Assembly (NCBI GenBank): GCA_033980235.1
Contig: CM067070.1
Span: forward strand, 1,371,001 to 1,435,000
Reading direction: 5' to 3'
DNA length: 64,000 nt
Origin: Diadema setosum
Lineage: Eukaryota > Echinodermata > Echinoidea > Diadematoida > Diadematidae
The notes beneath the pieces are model-generated. The model worked only from the letters and a program-made list of their open reading frames with translations. It did not search any database and was not told the DNA's origin. The translations under genes and the position numbers were made by a program. Positions 22,770-34,430 of the stretch are shown here, piece by piece (position 1 is the stretch's first letter; every line of letters starts with the position of its first letter).

Positions 22770-23480
22770 CCCCAATGGTCGTCTATTAAATGCCTTGGGA
22801 ATGGGACTATCGATGACCGATTGCAAGACCCGACGCGTCACCTTTTCCCTATTCAAAATGACTTCTAAAATATCGACGAGAGATGCCACCTTATCTTGCG
22901 ATACGCCTACTAAGGAATCCTTGGAATCGATCTGCAGACCAAGGAATGTAATGAATGTGATCAGTCCCCTTACTGCGACCAGCCATACGCATAGCGTAAT
23001 GGGGCTGCGGACTGTAGCATTCAGGATCATGACAGGGTAGTATCGCGGACAAATATCAATTTAAAATCGAAGAAAAATCTTCAATTTAAAGACTTACCTG
23101 TGAAGTTGAAGTATTGACAACAGGGTTCGTGCAACGTATGGTTCTGTCAATAGTCCCTTTTGTTCGAATTGATGATCTAATGTGACTCGGTGGAGAGGAA
23201 CCTGGGAGAGGTACACTGAATTGACGGCAAGCGCATGCGCACATCACATGCGCACAAATTTCAAATCCACTGACTGGATAAGATGTCTGTGTCTGTGTAA
23301 GTTGATATTTGTCCGCGATACTACCCTGTCATGATCCTGAACGCTACAGTCCGCAGCCCCACTACGCTATGCGTATGGGGCTACTGGTCGCAGTTATCAG
23401 TCCCCCAATCTTTCCATGTGCTATTGGTATCCCAAAACGCTCGCATGTTGCCTTGAAACTACACATCAAATGCCTACATT
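22770..23480 (-). pseudogene. reverse transcriptase remnant (thumb region), split by a MITE
   Basis: Minus-strand frame carries ITFLGLQIDSKDS followed by SQDKVASLVDIL and NREKVTRRVLQSVI, the segment after the RT palm in DIRS-like elements. Codons just upstream of LITFIT continue in frame on the far side of the insertion at 22970-23395 (CERFGIPIAHGKIGG at about 23406-23450). The YxDD palm region is not found; only about 300 bp separate this part from ORF1, so the core is deleted. Confidence 0.75.
22970..23395. mobile_element. MULE-like MITE with ~100-bp TIRs inserted in the RT remnant
   Basis: About 95-100 bp at the left end (TTACTGCGACCAGCCATACG... to TATCGCGGACAAATATCAA) return inverted at 23300-23395 with few mismatches. 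Direct 10-bp duplications ATCAGTCCCC flank it (22960-22969, 23396-23405). Long TIRs with 9-11 bp duplications are the Mutator-like pattern. The 230-bp interior codes for nothing and includes GCGCATGCGCACAT repeats. Confidence 0.8.
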
Positions 23481-23729
23481 CGACCTCTGATCTACCCACA
23501 AAAAAAAACAGAAGAAGTCATCAAAATGATGCAGTGTATTTCTGGAACTTGCAACTACCTGACAACAATATTCCACAAATGAAATGAACTTCTCAAAATA
23601 CGGAACATGCAGTTGACCACCTCATAGGCATATTATCATAGTAGAATTTACCAGCAATACTCATACCTAGTAAGTCGAAATAGTCTGGATGCACTGGCAC
23701 CAGGCGAAAGACTGATTTTAGGCATGTAG

Positions 23730-23900
23730 GCCTACAGTGCAGCAGCTGTCATCAGCCACAGCTCGCTATCCACCACCGCCCGTGACCTAGTGGGTTCGCG
23801 TTCTTGTCCCAAGCGAATCTGGGTATCATGTGCGCCAGCCATAGCCGGAAAAACGGGCGGCAGACCTGACGACGTCCATATTCTTGAATAACTCCCTCGT
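23730..23900 (-). pseudogene. ORF1 C-terminal motif of the Ngaro-type element
   Basis: Minus-strand pieces read W-x-x-YDTQIRLGQEREPT then VVDSELWLM, matching the W..YD..FR...ID..LW pattern that I know from ORF1 of DIRS/Ngaro elements. The pieces fall in different frames, so the ORF is broken. Confidence 0.5.
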
Positions 23901-24192
23901 CCGGGAAACGTGTCTCTCGGTACACACGGAAGCGTAGACAAGAAAAGCACAGTGACTAGTCTACTGCTCTAAGTCAGAGGTAACTCGCGGGAATTGGCGC
24001 TGCGGCTATATTTGTAGTGTAGAGCCTAAATATATCAAAACCCATAGGGGTTTGATCACTTTGAATCGGGGCATTCTTGAATAAACTAAAATCTACAAAC
24101 TCGCCCTTCCATATCTTTTCTTTGATTGATATGGGGACCGTTGAACCTACGATGTAGCTCCTCCCTAGGTCTCGCCTTCGGGAATCCAGTGT

Positions 24193-24651
24193 CTAACGAC
24201 TGACCCGTACCTCGTCCTCAACCACAGGCATTTCATTAACATTATGCACGGCTGCTGTAGGCCAAGGAACTAGTAGCCCTTCATTTCGGTACTCACCGTT
24301 ATCGCCGGCCGCGTCACTCATGTCATGCTCGGGCTGGGCTGTCACATGAGCTCTCCCAGTCGCCTGCCCCATAGCACGGTCCTCAGTCTGCTCCCTGTAA
24401 TCCAGATGCCTAACAGCGGTACTTGCGCTGGGGCCCCGGCTGGTACTATGTTTGTCTGCTAGGCTTCGGGCCGCCGACCCCGCGGATCGCGAGGTCACTG
24501 GAGGGGAAGTGGTCGTTCTTTGCCGTCGCGTATTGGGTTTGGGAGCATTCCGAGCAATCCTCCTTGCTCTTGTCGGTGCCGGAGGAGGGCTGGCCGATGC
24601 TGCAGACCGTGAGGTTTTCCGCTGTGAACATTTTGGCCTATGTTTTGGCAT
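24193..24651 (-). pseudogene. gag-like ORF1 of the Ngaro-type element (N-terminal part)
   Basis: A 152-codon minus-strand frame, MPKHRPKCSQRK..., very rich in Arg, Ser, Pro and Thr, then acidic near the end. Basic low-complexity N-termini are usual in ORF1 of DIRS/Ngaro elements. It lies directly upstream of the capsid-like segment at 23730-23900. Confidence 0.55.
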
Positions 24652-24760
24652 CTTGCCAAATCCACTAACAACAGTTGACAGTTTTGTATCTAGTTTTATA
24701 GTAGAATGTGTAGCGGCAGTATTGATTTATTCAAGAAATATTTGATCGGAACAAATTTAG

Positions 24761-26552
24761 GCTGTTACGCCCCTTTAAAGTTCAGACCGTTACCGTGGAT
24801 ACACCATCAAGTGCGCATTCCTTCGGATGCTTGCGCACTGATTTGTTCTACGTGTACTACTAGTATGCTGCATGCGTACTGACATGATAGCCACGCAAAA
24901 GACATGGGCCAAGATGCAAGACATGATCAAATAGAATGAGTTTGGATCTGTGATTGATTAACTTTAGGAACCTAAACAGTTTGGTAAGAGAAATTATGAT
25001 GAAAACAGCTGAATATTTGATTGTTGTAGCTTTGTTTAATCATTTATGTAGTGATGTATGTTATGTCGTTAGCTTGTAATTGAGTTCAGAATTTAGGTTG
25101 ACATAACAATTCGATACGGTGTTCGTATAGAAAGTGATTAAACGTAGAACAGTACGGTACGCTGTAGGTATTGATTATCGTATACATGATTCCTGCTTAG
25201 CAGGCAGGGAAGAGAAATGTTGGAAGTGTGAGTGTATGACTGAAGCTTACAATACTGTGTATGTTTTATTTAGGAATAATATAAGACTCCATATTCAGAA
25301 GAATATTGTGTTATGGTCATATAGGAATGAGAATCATATTAAGGGATTCAACTTTTGTCACTTTCACAGAGCTGTATACTGTTAGATTTACACACGTACA
25401 TGTACGTATACCATACGGTCAATACAATCCCATATATAACTGCAGTTAGAGGGCTAACTTATTCAATGTTTGTGAAGGGTTAGTTTCTTTTTTGGTGTAT
25501 CATATGGGTGTTGAGGTGTCAAAAGGAAAGACATTCAAGGGTTTAAAGGGAAAGACGATCTTGGATTTATTTTATTGTAAGAAAGGCAGGCTGCATTTCA
25601 TGATAGTGTTGTAGGGATGCAATTGCATCATTTGAACTTAATTATGTGAGTGATAGAGATAAAGGTCACTTCATAATATACACTTTGTTTGAATGATCAG
25701 AGTAAACAGGACATAGAGTCAGGTCATTTAGAACAATATCATTATTTCATGGTGCAGTGTATTTGTACACTGAAAAATGCAGTACCATATATCAGATATT
25801 GAGTCAGAATACAGCTGTATGTCTCTACAAGACATTGATGTGTTAATGTTTAGGACTGGACACCGAACACTTGCATATTTAGTGCACTGCATATGGTTGC
25901 ATGCATTTGGGTTAACAGTGTAAGGTTGTTACTGTTGTTTATGTTAGTTGCACAAATCGAAAGGTGTTTCGATTATTACAAGTATTAAGTATATTTGGAA
26001 GACACAAAAATAATTACACTTGACTAGCTGCTCAAGGTAGTGATAACTAAGCATTTATTATTTCCTTTCTCTTTTTATAGTGAACCACAAGTTAGTGTGT
26101 ACCGCAAGTTCGGGTTCGACACCAGTATGCAAGCACACAAGTACACAAGTTGGTGTGTTCCACAAGTTTTGGTTCAACACAAGTTCGTGTTTGTTACAAG
26201 TACACATGTCCAGCTGGTATTGATGTCTTCAATAAATGAACGAACCTGTGCGTTCCAACTGTGACTGACTGAAATAAACTTTCACCTTTATGTAGTACGT
26301 GTCTACAAAATGGTACCCAATATTCCGTAGCAATAATGAAAGACGTAGTGCTCCTATACTAAACGATGATTAATGAAACAGCAAACAATATTCCTGCACG
26401 ATCTTAGCTAGTTTGTCAATAATTTGAGCGAGAGCCCAAAATTGATGTTATTTCCATGAAATCCACGTACAGAATGATTCCTTTTCATGTTAGCTGTGAA
26501 GCTTTCCCACACTAAATGTTAAACTTTCCCACGCGCAATGTTATGCGTACAC
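24761..26552. other. intergenic DNA, no gene recognised
   Basis: AT-rich. At 26085-26215 CACAAGTT/GTGTGT strings recur irregularly (CACAAGTTAGTGTGT, CACAAGTTGGTGTGT, CACAAGTTCGTGTTT), like a degenerate minisatellite. An AATAAA at about 26271 follows it. Confidence 0.35.
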
Positions 26553-26556
26553 TACA

Positions 26557-27694
26557 CAGGCGCGGTGGAGCACCCCAATTTGCATCTCATTATCGCCCCG
26601 TTCTATTTGAATTTCCAACGGGCATCCACGGCTGCCCGAAACTGTGTGCATGAAAAAGTCAAATCTTTACCTTCTCCTTGTGCCGCTATGCGTGCCGCTA
26701 GTAAACTCAAACTTCCCACACTATCTAAGTTTTCAAAAACCTTCCTTTTGATGAAAAAATTATGAAATTTGCTGCACTAGAACTTGAGATATTAAAGCGT
26801 TTTGAAAATCACCTCTCGCAAAACATGCTCTCTGTTTTTTTCCGACTGGACTATGGCCGGGCTCCAATGTGTCCGAAACTGGCAACATAAGTTCATCAGG
26901 CCTCAATCCATATATGGTGAAAGTTTTCGCTTTGTACCACCTGTACTTTTTGAGAAATCAACTTGTTTCTACAGGGTTTGGAATAGAAAATTGTAGTCGG
27001 CGAAACAATTGAAAATGACGTCATTTCTTTTCCCGTAATATTGGGCATGCGTGGTACGTGAGATTCAGGATTTCGTGCTCATTGTTGGTTTGCATGTGAC
27101 GCAGTCAATTTTGCTGAGTGTCGCACGGCGGTGATTGCTGAGCTGCTGCCGCGCACGCTGCATGCAGCAATGCGTTGTGTGTGCTGTGACATGCAACGCC
27201 ACAGTGACGCGATTAATTATACATGGGACCGACCTGTACGCTTTGCGTTCGTGTCATTTTTGACATCACCTTCTGTTTTTTTCCGACACAACCATGGCCG
27301 GGAATATTATGGTATGAAATTTAAAATGCAAGCAGATAAATAAATTTCGGTGTACTTTGTTTGAATGGCGCTTTTGTTCAGCAATCACACTTCGTGAATT
27401 TTAGAATGATTTGCGAGGCATATTTTTGGTAATTTTGCTCGCCAGGTTTTCGCTAAAATTTCACATTTTATCATTGTCAAATCCTTTAATATGTTATATG
27501 TGCATATTCGGACATGTTTTCAAATTCAAACTAACTCAATTTTAATCCGAAAATAGGTTTCCTGAAATTGTTATTAGCTTGAGAAGTTGTTTACTTTTTC
27601 TCAACTACGCGAGTACATGTTGTTTACTTTATGCAAATGAGGCTCGGCTGCCGATGGATTTCTGCGAGATAATTGGGGTGCTCCACCGCGCCTG
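26557..27694. mobile_element. TIR DNA transposon, non-autonomous, 1.14 kb
   Basis: Left end CAGGCGCGGTGGAGCACCCC, right end the perfect inverted copy GGGGTGCTCCACCGCGCCTG; the inverted repeat spans 24 bp. TACA lies at both flanks (26553-26556, 27695-27698), either a 4-bp target duplication or chance. The interior has two CTTCTG/CTCTG-TTTTTTTCCGAC...ATGGCCGGG segments (about 26830 and 27270) but no transposase. Confidence 0.75.
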
Positions 27695-27696
27695 TA

Positions 27697-27960
27697 CAGG
27701 GCCGGCGCACTGTTTTCAAAATTGTGGGGGCCCACCCCCGGGTTTCATGAGCTAACAAGCAAAAAAAAAAAAAAAAAAAAAAAAAAGTTCCTCAGCTCAT
27801 TCTCTCCCTTCCCATTGTAGTGCCTCTTACGTAGGCCCTACTTCCGGGTTGAAAAAAGTGTGGGGGCCCAAAGTGATGACACCTTATGTATTCCTTTGTA
27901 CGGTGCACAAAAAGTGTGGGGGCCCGAGCCCCCACGGCCTCCACGGCTGCGCCGCCGTCG
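27697..27960. mobile_element. hAT-like MITE (CAGGGCCGGCGCA end)
   Basis: Begins CAGGGCCGGCGCACTG directly after the preceding element and ends near CACGGCTGCGCCGCC, a damaged inverted copy. Inside, GTGGGGGCCC occurs three times and an A26 run lies at 27761-27786. Short hAT-type MITEs with CAGGG ends are common in such genomes. Confidence 0.5.
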
Positions 27961-28409
27961 TCGGGAACCATCAAAGGAGATCACTTGTTCATGCTTCCGG
28001 ACGCGCCCATTGCCGTATACCGCCTACCATCAGACCTGACTGGCGCCGGGCGCCCCCAAAGACAGAAAACAAGCCAGTGAGCGAGTGCCGTTAAAGGAAG
28101 TATTAAATGTTTGTATTATTTCATCATCTTTTAATGATAATTATTGTATTTATATTGTGGAAGATAATTGCACAACTGTTGTTATTGTAACGCAGAAATA
28201 GTATACGTAATGGTATTTGATTGATTGATTAATATTTGACAGTTTATGTGTGTAAACTCCAATATTGTTTTTTTTTTTGTTTTTTTGTACCCCATGTACG
28301 TGTCTTAACCTGCCATTCGTTTTGAATGAAACGGTGGACCTGGTTCTTTTGTATACATGTCATTGTAACACTTCCTTGAACTTAAATAAAGTCATGATTA
28401 AACAACAGG

Positions 28410-28920
28410 ATTGAGAGAATGCAGCAATATTACTAGAACACATCAGTGAAAGTTTTAGGAATATAGGATAATCAGTTCAAAAAATATGAATTTTTAAAGT
28501 TTCTGCGCAGTCACTGCTTGATGAGAAGACTTCTACATTTTATGATGTCACATGCGTACAACGATATAAGGAAAATATAAAGAGAATTTCACCAAACTTT
28601 ACTTTTTGAATAAAATGCACATTCTTTTTCATTTGTCACTGACGAATTTTAAGGATAATAATTATTCCCCCTGCCTTCTGAAAGAGAGAAGTTGTGTTCT
28701 TTTGTAATGCGAGAAAAATGGAAATATGTTGAATTTTCTTGATTCTTTCTTTATATCGTTTTACACATGTGACATCAAGCTATAGTAGTCTTTTCATCCA
28801 GCCGTGACTGTGCAGAAAATTCAAAAATTCATAACCTTTGAACGGATTGTCCGATTTTCCTCAAACTCTCACTGATGAGAGGTGTTCTATTAATATTGCT
28901 GCATTCACTCAACCCACATG
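28410..28920. mobile_element. foldback element with ~170-bp arms
   Basis: Left arm ATGCAGCAATATTACTAGAA... and GAATTTTTAAAGTTTCTGCG...TGATGAGAAGACT; right arm is its inverted form ending TTCTATTAATATTGCTGCAT. The loop holds CCCCCTGCCTTCTGAAAG. A half copy lies at 2820-3180. No coding capacity. Confidence 0.75.
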
Positions 28921-29054
28921 TCTATGAAGGTGAACCCTGTCCTTTAAATACTACACCTTATGGATGGCGTCATAAAGTGCGCTATAAGATAAGAGTAAGA
29001 TAAGATAAGAGTTTATGCTATCAACAGATTGTCTTATTAAAGGTATGAATTATA

Positions 29055-29448
29055 CATGATCCTGCATTACAAACGAAACAACAAGTCGCCAGACATGGAT
29101 TTTTAATAAAGGGCAGATTCTGAAAGAGCAAACTCTAAGCTTTAAAATGATGAATAAATCAACTCTAATGGTCCATGATCATTTCCAACTTTCAAAGCAG
29201 TAGCATCATCTTTTCTTAAATTGGAGTTGAAAGTAAAGAATGTGCAAAGGGTTTTTAAGAAATAAAAAGGGGACTGCTAAAGACACATCTTGTCACAGTT
29301 CTCCACAAAAAAGGTGCTCAAGAAAAAATGGCTAAAACACAATATCCTGTCTGCTTTATGATTCCAAACTTTAGCACAAGATTTGTTTCTTCAGAAAATA
29401 TTAAATACTAAAAATTTACTAGGTTGACCCATTTCACCTATTTTCAGT

Positions 29449-29482
<34 letters not shown>

Positions 29483-29524
29483 CGCTTGCGACTTTCTGTT
29501 CGTTTTGTGATGCAAGGTCACATA
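29055..29524. mobile_element. MITE of the TGACCCTGCATCACAAAACC family (copy 1)
   Basis: Left end TGATCCTGCATTACAAACG...ACAAGTCGCC, right end inverted GCGACTTTCTGTTCGTTTTG. The inverted repeats are about 34 bp. The consensus family end, from five copies, is TATGTGACCCTGCATCACAA. An (AC)n tract lies inside at 29455-29481. Confidence 0.7.
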
Positions 29525-29639
29525 CAGACTCAGCCACTGTCTTCATGACATTTGTTTTTCAGCTCGGCTTGTTTGTAATTATGTTTTTTGTGTTACTGTC
29601 CTGCTGCAACGACTGTTAATGCTTAGACTGATCGATTCA

Positions 29640-30215
29640 TGTGATTGCATGATGCTCAAAATCATCTTATCGCCGGTATCTCAGAGAAGACCATTGATTG
29701 GGCGCCGTGTGCGGTACTTTTGGCGGTGTTGATGCGCTGGTACTGCACGTAGGTGTAAGTTTCTGTGGTGCGCTGTCAGTTGGGGGCTAATTCTGGCGTC
29801 TGATGCGATGGCTCCTGTCGATTGCAGGGGGGGGGGGGGGGAGGTCCACACCCAACACTTCCTTGGCGATGCAAAAAATAATCTCGTCTGTTTCCTCGAT
29901 CATGTCGATGTTGTCTGGTCAGCCTCCGAACCCCCGCCCCCCCCCCCCAAAAAAAAAAAAAAAAAAAAAAATCTGACAGAGTTGCGCCTTGAATATTGTT
30001 CCTTGTCATCAGTTGTGTTTTTCAATCTGATTAACTCATATTTTGTGCATTTTGTTCTCTGTCCTTCCTCAGTTGGCTGATTTCCATTTCTAAAAGCTGG
30101 AATTTTCTTCCCAGGTCAAGGACTTTGCGCTGCTGTTGTTCCAGCCTGTACGTGTAGATCACCCCATTCATCTTTGAAAACCATCGACTGCCTTCTGGAG
30201 ATTTTTTTTTTTTTT
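29640..30215 (-). pseudogene. LINE ORF1 relic (coiled coil plus RRM-like part)
   Basis: Minus strand: LEQQQRKVLDLGRKFQLLEM then EISQLRKDREQNAQ (heptad-like coiled coil), RNNIQGATLSD, EETDEIIFCIAKEVLGVDL, and AIDRSHRIRR. The order coiled coil, RRN, AKEVLGV, IDRSHRIG is that of L1/CR1-type ORF1 nucleic-acid-binding proteins. Frames shift several times, and poly-A, poly-G and poly-C tracts interrupt the ORF at 29827-29841, 29936-29970 and 30201-30227. Confidence 0.7.
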
Positions 30216-30229
30216 TTTTTTTTTTTTGT

Positions 30230-31435
30230 ATCACGGGGAGTACATCATTGTCCTGCAGAATTTCCTTTTATCAATACTTTGTTGTTGCGGGTCGATATAT
30301 TGGGCAAGAATTCGGCGTAATGAATTTTTTGTATTTACATTTATATTCACCACTCATGCGATGGATAGCCCTTTTAGCAAATTGCTCTTTATAGAAGGAG
30401 TCAACCCAAAGTAAAAAGCTTGATGAATAGCTCAGTGCTATGTAGCTGGCAAGGAAGGCGGAAAAAAGCACAAACACACTGACGATGATTTGGGACTGAA
30501 AGGCCACAGTCTGTTTCCGTCAACTTGTTTGGATGAAATTACGGCTAAAAAGTATGTAAATGCTGTAGTTCCAATCCCTTGGTAAATGTCTTAAAACAAT
30601 ATCCAAGTAATAAAGATTCAGATGAAAATCATCAAAACATATAGTTCGGTTGAGAACCGTTTGAGAGAGAATGCAATTTAAAGAAAGAAAGAGTCCGAGA
30701 GAGTCTGAGAGCGGGCCGGAAATAAAGATAACGAATTATTACAAGTAATCTCCTCGTACCAACATTTTTAGATGAATAATTATCTTTATCATGAGTAACC
30801 CCTTTGTCAAGTTTGGCCGATGATTTCTATGCAACCTGAAGGGGGTAAAAACATGTATATCCTCCATTTAATAGACCTTTAAGGACTCAAATAAGAATTA
30901 GATCTGTATGTGTGACACGACAGATCTTCGGCGTATTGCAAAATCAAGGGCCTTCTACATAGTCTTTATCTAATTGTTAATGAATTTATTAATCTTGAAT
31001 ATAGTAGGCCTACTCATTTTCCAGGGATTCTTTTTGAATTTCCGTTCCCTGCCTGTTATCCTAACACCACCTTTTTTTTTTCTTTTTCTTTTTTGAAAGG
31101 GGTAAATCAGGAACCGTACGCTTATTTCTAAAGCAATGTTTTGATGAAAGGCGTACGATAGTGGAAGGCCGGTAATGACTTTGGACGCATTTTATTTCGA
31201 TGTGTCTTCTTGAACACAGCATTTCTGGGCCGATTACTACGCAGCAAGCCACGTCGCGTAGAGCGCACCCCAACAGTTTAGCTGCGAAGCCGCTCTCGAC
31301 AAGTCATCTGATCAATGTTAAAATATTTAAGTCGATATCTCCATTGAGGATGAAAGTTTCTGCAGAAAGCATACAACCTAATTTAAGGCATTATTCACCA
31401 TTTGCAGAAGAACGCAGCTTTAATTCTTCAGAATA
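30230..31435. other. intergenic DNA, no gene recognised
   Basis: An 78-codon minus-strand frame (30271-30507) starts with a hydrophobic stretch, but I cannot relate it to any family and see no splice context that supports it. The rest is AT-rich. Confidence 0.3.
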
Positions 31436-31438
31436 ATT

Positions 31439-31686
31439 GAAGAGTTTGTTTGCGAAAACCGATAAGTCCATTTTTGAAGATTTTGAAGTACGGTCTCTGT
31501 CATAAAGCACAAAATAATACCTTTTAAATGATATGTTGGTCACTACTTATATAAAGGTACATTTCTGAAGTTATTGTCAAAAGAAGCAAAAAATTTCTTA
31601 TTATTCTCTTTGTTTTTTTGACCTTTAATAGCAAATATCTCCATTTGGCAAATATGGACTTATCGGTTTTTGCGAACAAACTCTTC
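31439..31686 (-). mobile_element. 247-bp MITE, family GAAGAGTTTG (copy 2, opposite orientation)
   Basis: Same inverted ends (GAAGAGTTTGTTTGCGAAAA and inverted) and interior as copy 1, in the reverse orientation. Flanks are AATAATT and AATTCTA, not (TA)n. Confidence 0.85.
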
Positions 31687-32067
31687 AATTCTAAAATGTG
31701 AATTAAAGATAAAAACAACCAATGCGAAAGTGTTAATCAGTATAATCTATCTTAAGTATTGTAATACAGAATGTTAACAAGAGTATTGATTAAATCGTTT
31801 CTAGAATACATAGTTATGATTACTGAGAAAAATAGTGATATCTCTTTATTAGAAGTTAGTGCGATATTTTTATATGGTAAGATGTTTTGTGATACAAGCG
31901 ACAGGGAAATATGCATCAAATATGATTACTCGAATATTTTCTAAATTACTGTTCCCTATGGTAAACAATACTTTTTTTAAAAATCTGTAATTCAAAGAAA
32001 ACAAAATATAAACATAGTTCTAATTGTTATAGTGTGATATGACCTATGAAACAGTTCTTCTCCCTCC

Positions 32068-32097
32068 TTCCTCTCTCTCTCTCTCTCTCTCTCTCTG
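32068..32097. repeat. (TC)n microsatellite
   Basis: CTCTCTCT run of about 30 bp. Confidence 0.9.
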
Positions 32098-32614
32098 TCT
32101 GGAAAGTGTGACATAAAAATGTGAATACTTACTCATGGTGTCAGTACCGTACAATGCACCCTTCACTGTCACTAGTTCTCAGCAGCCAAGTTATAACAGA
32201 TAAAGACAGGTAAAGAGCCCTAATAACTGGTCAGAGATAAATCTCGCTTGCGTTGGGTACCGCAGCTGCCGTACGAGGTGCCCGCAATATTCGACCCTAT
32301 CGAAGAGCTAATTTTCAGGAAACCTACACGCTGTGACAGAAGTGGGAAGTACGTATACAGACAGATTTTATGCAAACTCTGCCTTGTTCGGAGAAACTCA
32401 TGCGTGATGCGGTTTTGATCTGCAATGTGCTTTACAATCCACTTTTGAAGTGAATGGCTGGATTACTTCAATTGAAAGTACTTTTATTCGAGTGGTTATA
32501 CTTTTACTCTGTTCATTAACAATGTCATTATCTATCAGATCTCAAACGAATATAGCGGCAGTGTCACCTTTACCATTCTAAACGCAAAGGGAATACTATG
32601 CATATTATCTTCAT

Positions 32615-33128
32615 TTAACTCTTTATGTGCCACGTTCGTACGCCCGATTCAGTCGTTGGCTTCCTAACAACTTTGTATATGCTGCTCAAACGCACAAACC
32701 CGCCAAAACCGATCAATAAGTCGCCAAATGTCACAGTACAATGGAAGCGTTTCTTGCGGGTCAGTTCCTGTCACGCGTAGCTTGCATTTTATGTAGTGAT
32801 TGAATATTAACCGGTGTTCCTTACTGGATTTGAAAGTAAGTTCCTAGGTTCTGTGAAAGTTTTGTGTGCAAAGGTCATGCCTCTTCAAAAATGCAGCCAC
32901 TGTTCTTTTGAAAGAAAATAATCATGGTTTGTCAATGCAATTTACATCAAAGTAAATCTGGACATTTTCTGTACAACTTTGCTTATTACGTGTCGAGGGT
33001 AACAAAAAAAAAATTGCTAAAGTTACATGGATTTGAAAAACAGAATGTTTTTCCAAAGCAGGACTACGATGGTGTCTCAGAATAATGTGGCACACAGGGG
33101 GCTTACACCATGGCACATAAAGAGTTAA
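32615..33128. mobile_element. piggyBac-like MITE (TTAA, CTCTTTATGTGCCA ends; copy 1)
   Basis: TTAA-CTCTTTATGTGCCA at the left and TGGCACATAAAGAG-TTAA at the right, a perfect 14-bp inverted repeat with TTAA at both sides, the target of piggyBac-type elements. The interior has no ORF. A second, weaker copy lies at 52385-52698. Confidence 0.75.
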
Positions 33129-34430
33129 TGAAGAGGAGAAAAAAATATATAGAATGTTTCTCTTTGTAACCATACAAAACACACTCACAGCCAAATATAT
33201 ACATACGGCTGTAAGATTATTCACTCATTATGGATACTGGCCATAATTCAGAAAGAATGAACAGATGCAATTAATTAACTCCTAATTTCTTCGGTAAAAT
33301 GATCTCAGATAATGTATAGTTTGTGTCTTTTAGATACAGACAAAAAAAAAAAACAGCCTAGCTAGTTGAAAGGGCGGGACCTCCCGTTGGTCAAGAATGA
33401 ATGAATAAAAGAGTTCCAAGAATAAAAAGAGATTAGATCCCATCACTGGGACGATATGGGTGATACATAAAATCGGAGATGAATAGACAATGATTTGACC
33501 AATTACTAATGATAGAAACTGAAGCATGCTTTGCATTGACCCTCACTTAAATAGTCAAGATGATGTTTCATCAAGAATTCGTTATTCAATGAAAGCTATT
33601 TGTTCCGAATTTCAAAGCATGGAGCGATATGGCTTGTATTAACCAAGATACAGACTGCATTTTTTCCTTTGACCCAAATTCATGCAGCTAAGATTGATAT
33701 GTCTGATCAATGTCTAATCAAGAAGACTCTGTAGTTCATTATTGGTTTGCTTGTTGTTGTTGTTTTTTCAGACACATAAAATTTGTTAAGTACAAGGGCG
33801 TTTGCTGTTTCTTGTTTTAGAGAGTATTAGAGTAAGTTTTATTTGGTTGCCACCTTGACAATCTTGTGCAACTTTATTTTATGGTATTGTAGTGAATTTT
33901 ACTTTATTCTATTCTATTTTATTTCACTTTATTAAAATGTATCTATTCAGGATTGCTTGATCAGCATGAGAAGTTTTTCATCAAGGTCCTGAGATAAAAC
34001 ATACAAATACAAACAAAAATTCAATCATTACAATGAATTGCCTTCAGTTTAAACATCCAACTCAGCTTCAGTAATTGAAATAACAAATCAAATAAATAGT
34101 TTATTATGAACAAAATAAAATTCATATTTTCAGATTTGTTTGTATGGCTTTTGCATATCCTTTGCATTACTGTGTTTTTTATAATAGATATTGGTCGCAT
34201 TGTTACTTGATTAGCATATGTAACATAAGTAAAAACTAGTATTGCTTATTGCAAATACAGGAAACCAGAACAAATCGGGGAATGCAACGTTCTTTAGGGT
34301 TTTCTGTGACAAAGAATCCATTCATAACACCAGTTTACCATTTGTAGACATGATCTACAGGTTGTTTTATTTCGTTTTATAGTGTACACTATTCAGTTTT
34401 GCTTTTTTAACAACAGTGTTATCTAAAAAT
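33129..34430. other. intergenic repeat-derived DNA
   Basis: 33290-33480 resembles 56320-56500 (GATCTCAGATAAYGT, GTTGAAAGGGC, AAGAATGAATGAAT). 33610-33700 resembles 43060-43140 (CATGCAGCT segment). These are pieces of one dispersed, non-coding family. No gene is seen. Confidence 0.4.

Larger units (their letters stand above)
20110..24760 (-). mobile_element. Ngaro/DIRS-type tyrosine-recombinase retrotransposon, defective
   Basis: Read on the minus strand the order is gag-like ORF, reverse transcriptase remnant, RNase H, tyrosine recombinase, SGNH hydrolase, which fits Ngaro-like elements that carry a hydrolase. Such elements replicate through RNA and integrate with a tyrosine recombinase instead of a DDE integrase. 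At the 3' side (20112-20345) two related direct repeats of about 110-120 bp (GAGTACATAC...CCACGTTATT...GAGTGAAAR) could be the split terminal repeats. All domains have stops or frameshifts, the RT core is deleted and a MITE is inserted. Outer limits are estimates. Confidence 0.8.

Noticed and set aside
24452..24745. Plus-strand frame overlapping the gag-like ORF
   Set aside because: It is the reverse shadow of the minus-strand Arg/Ser-rich ORF1 of the Ngaro-type element.
30271..30507. 78-codon minus-strand frame with a hydrophobic start as a signal-peptide gene
   Set aside because: No family, no splice context, and the C-terminal half looks non-coding.
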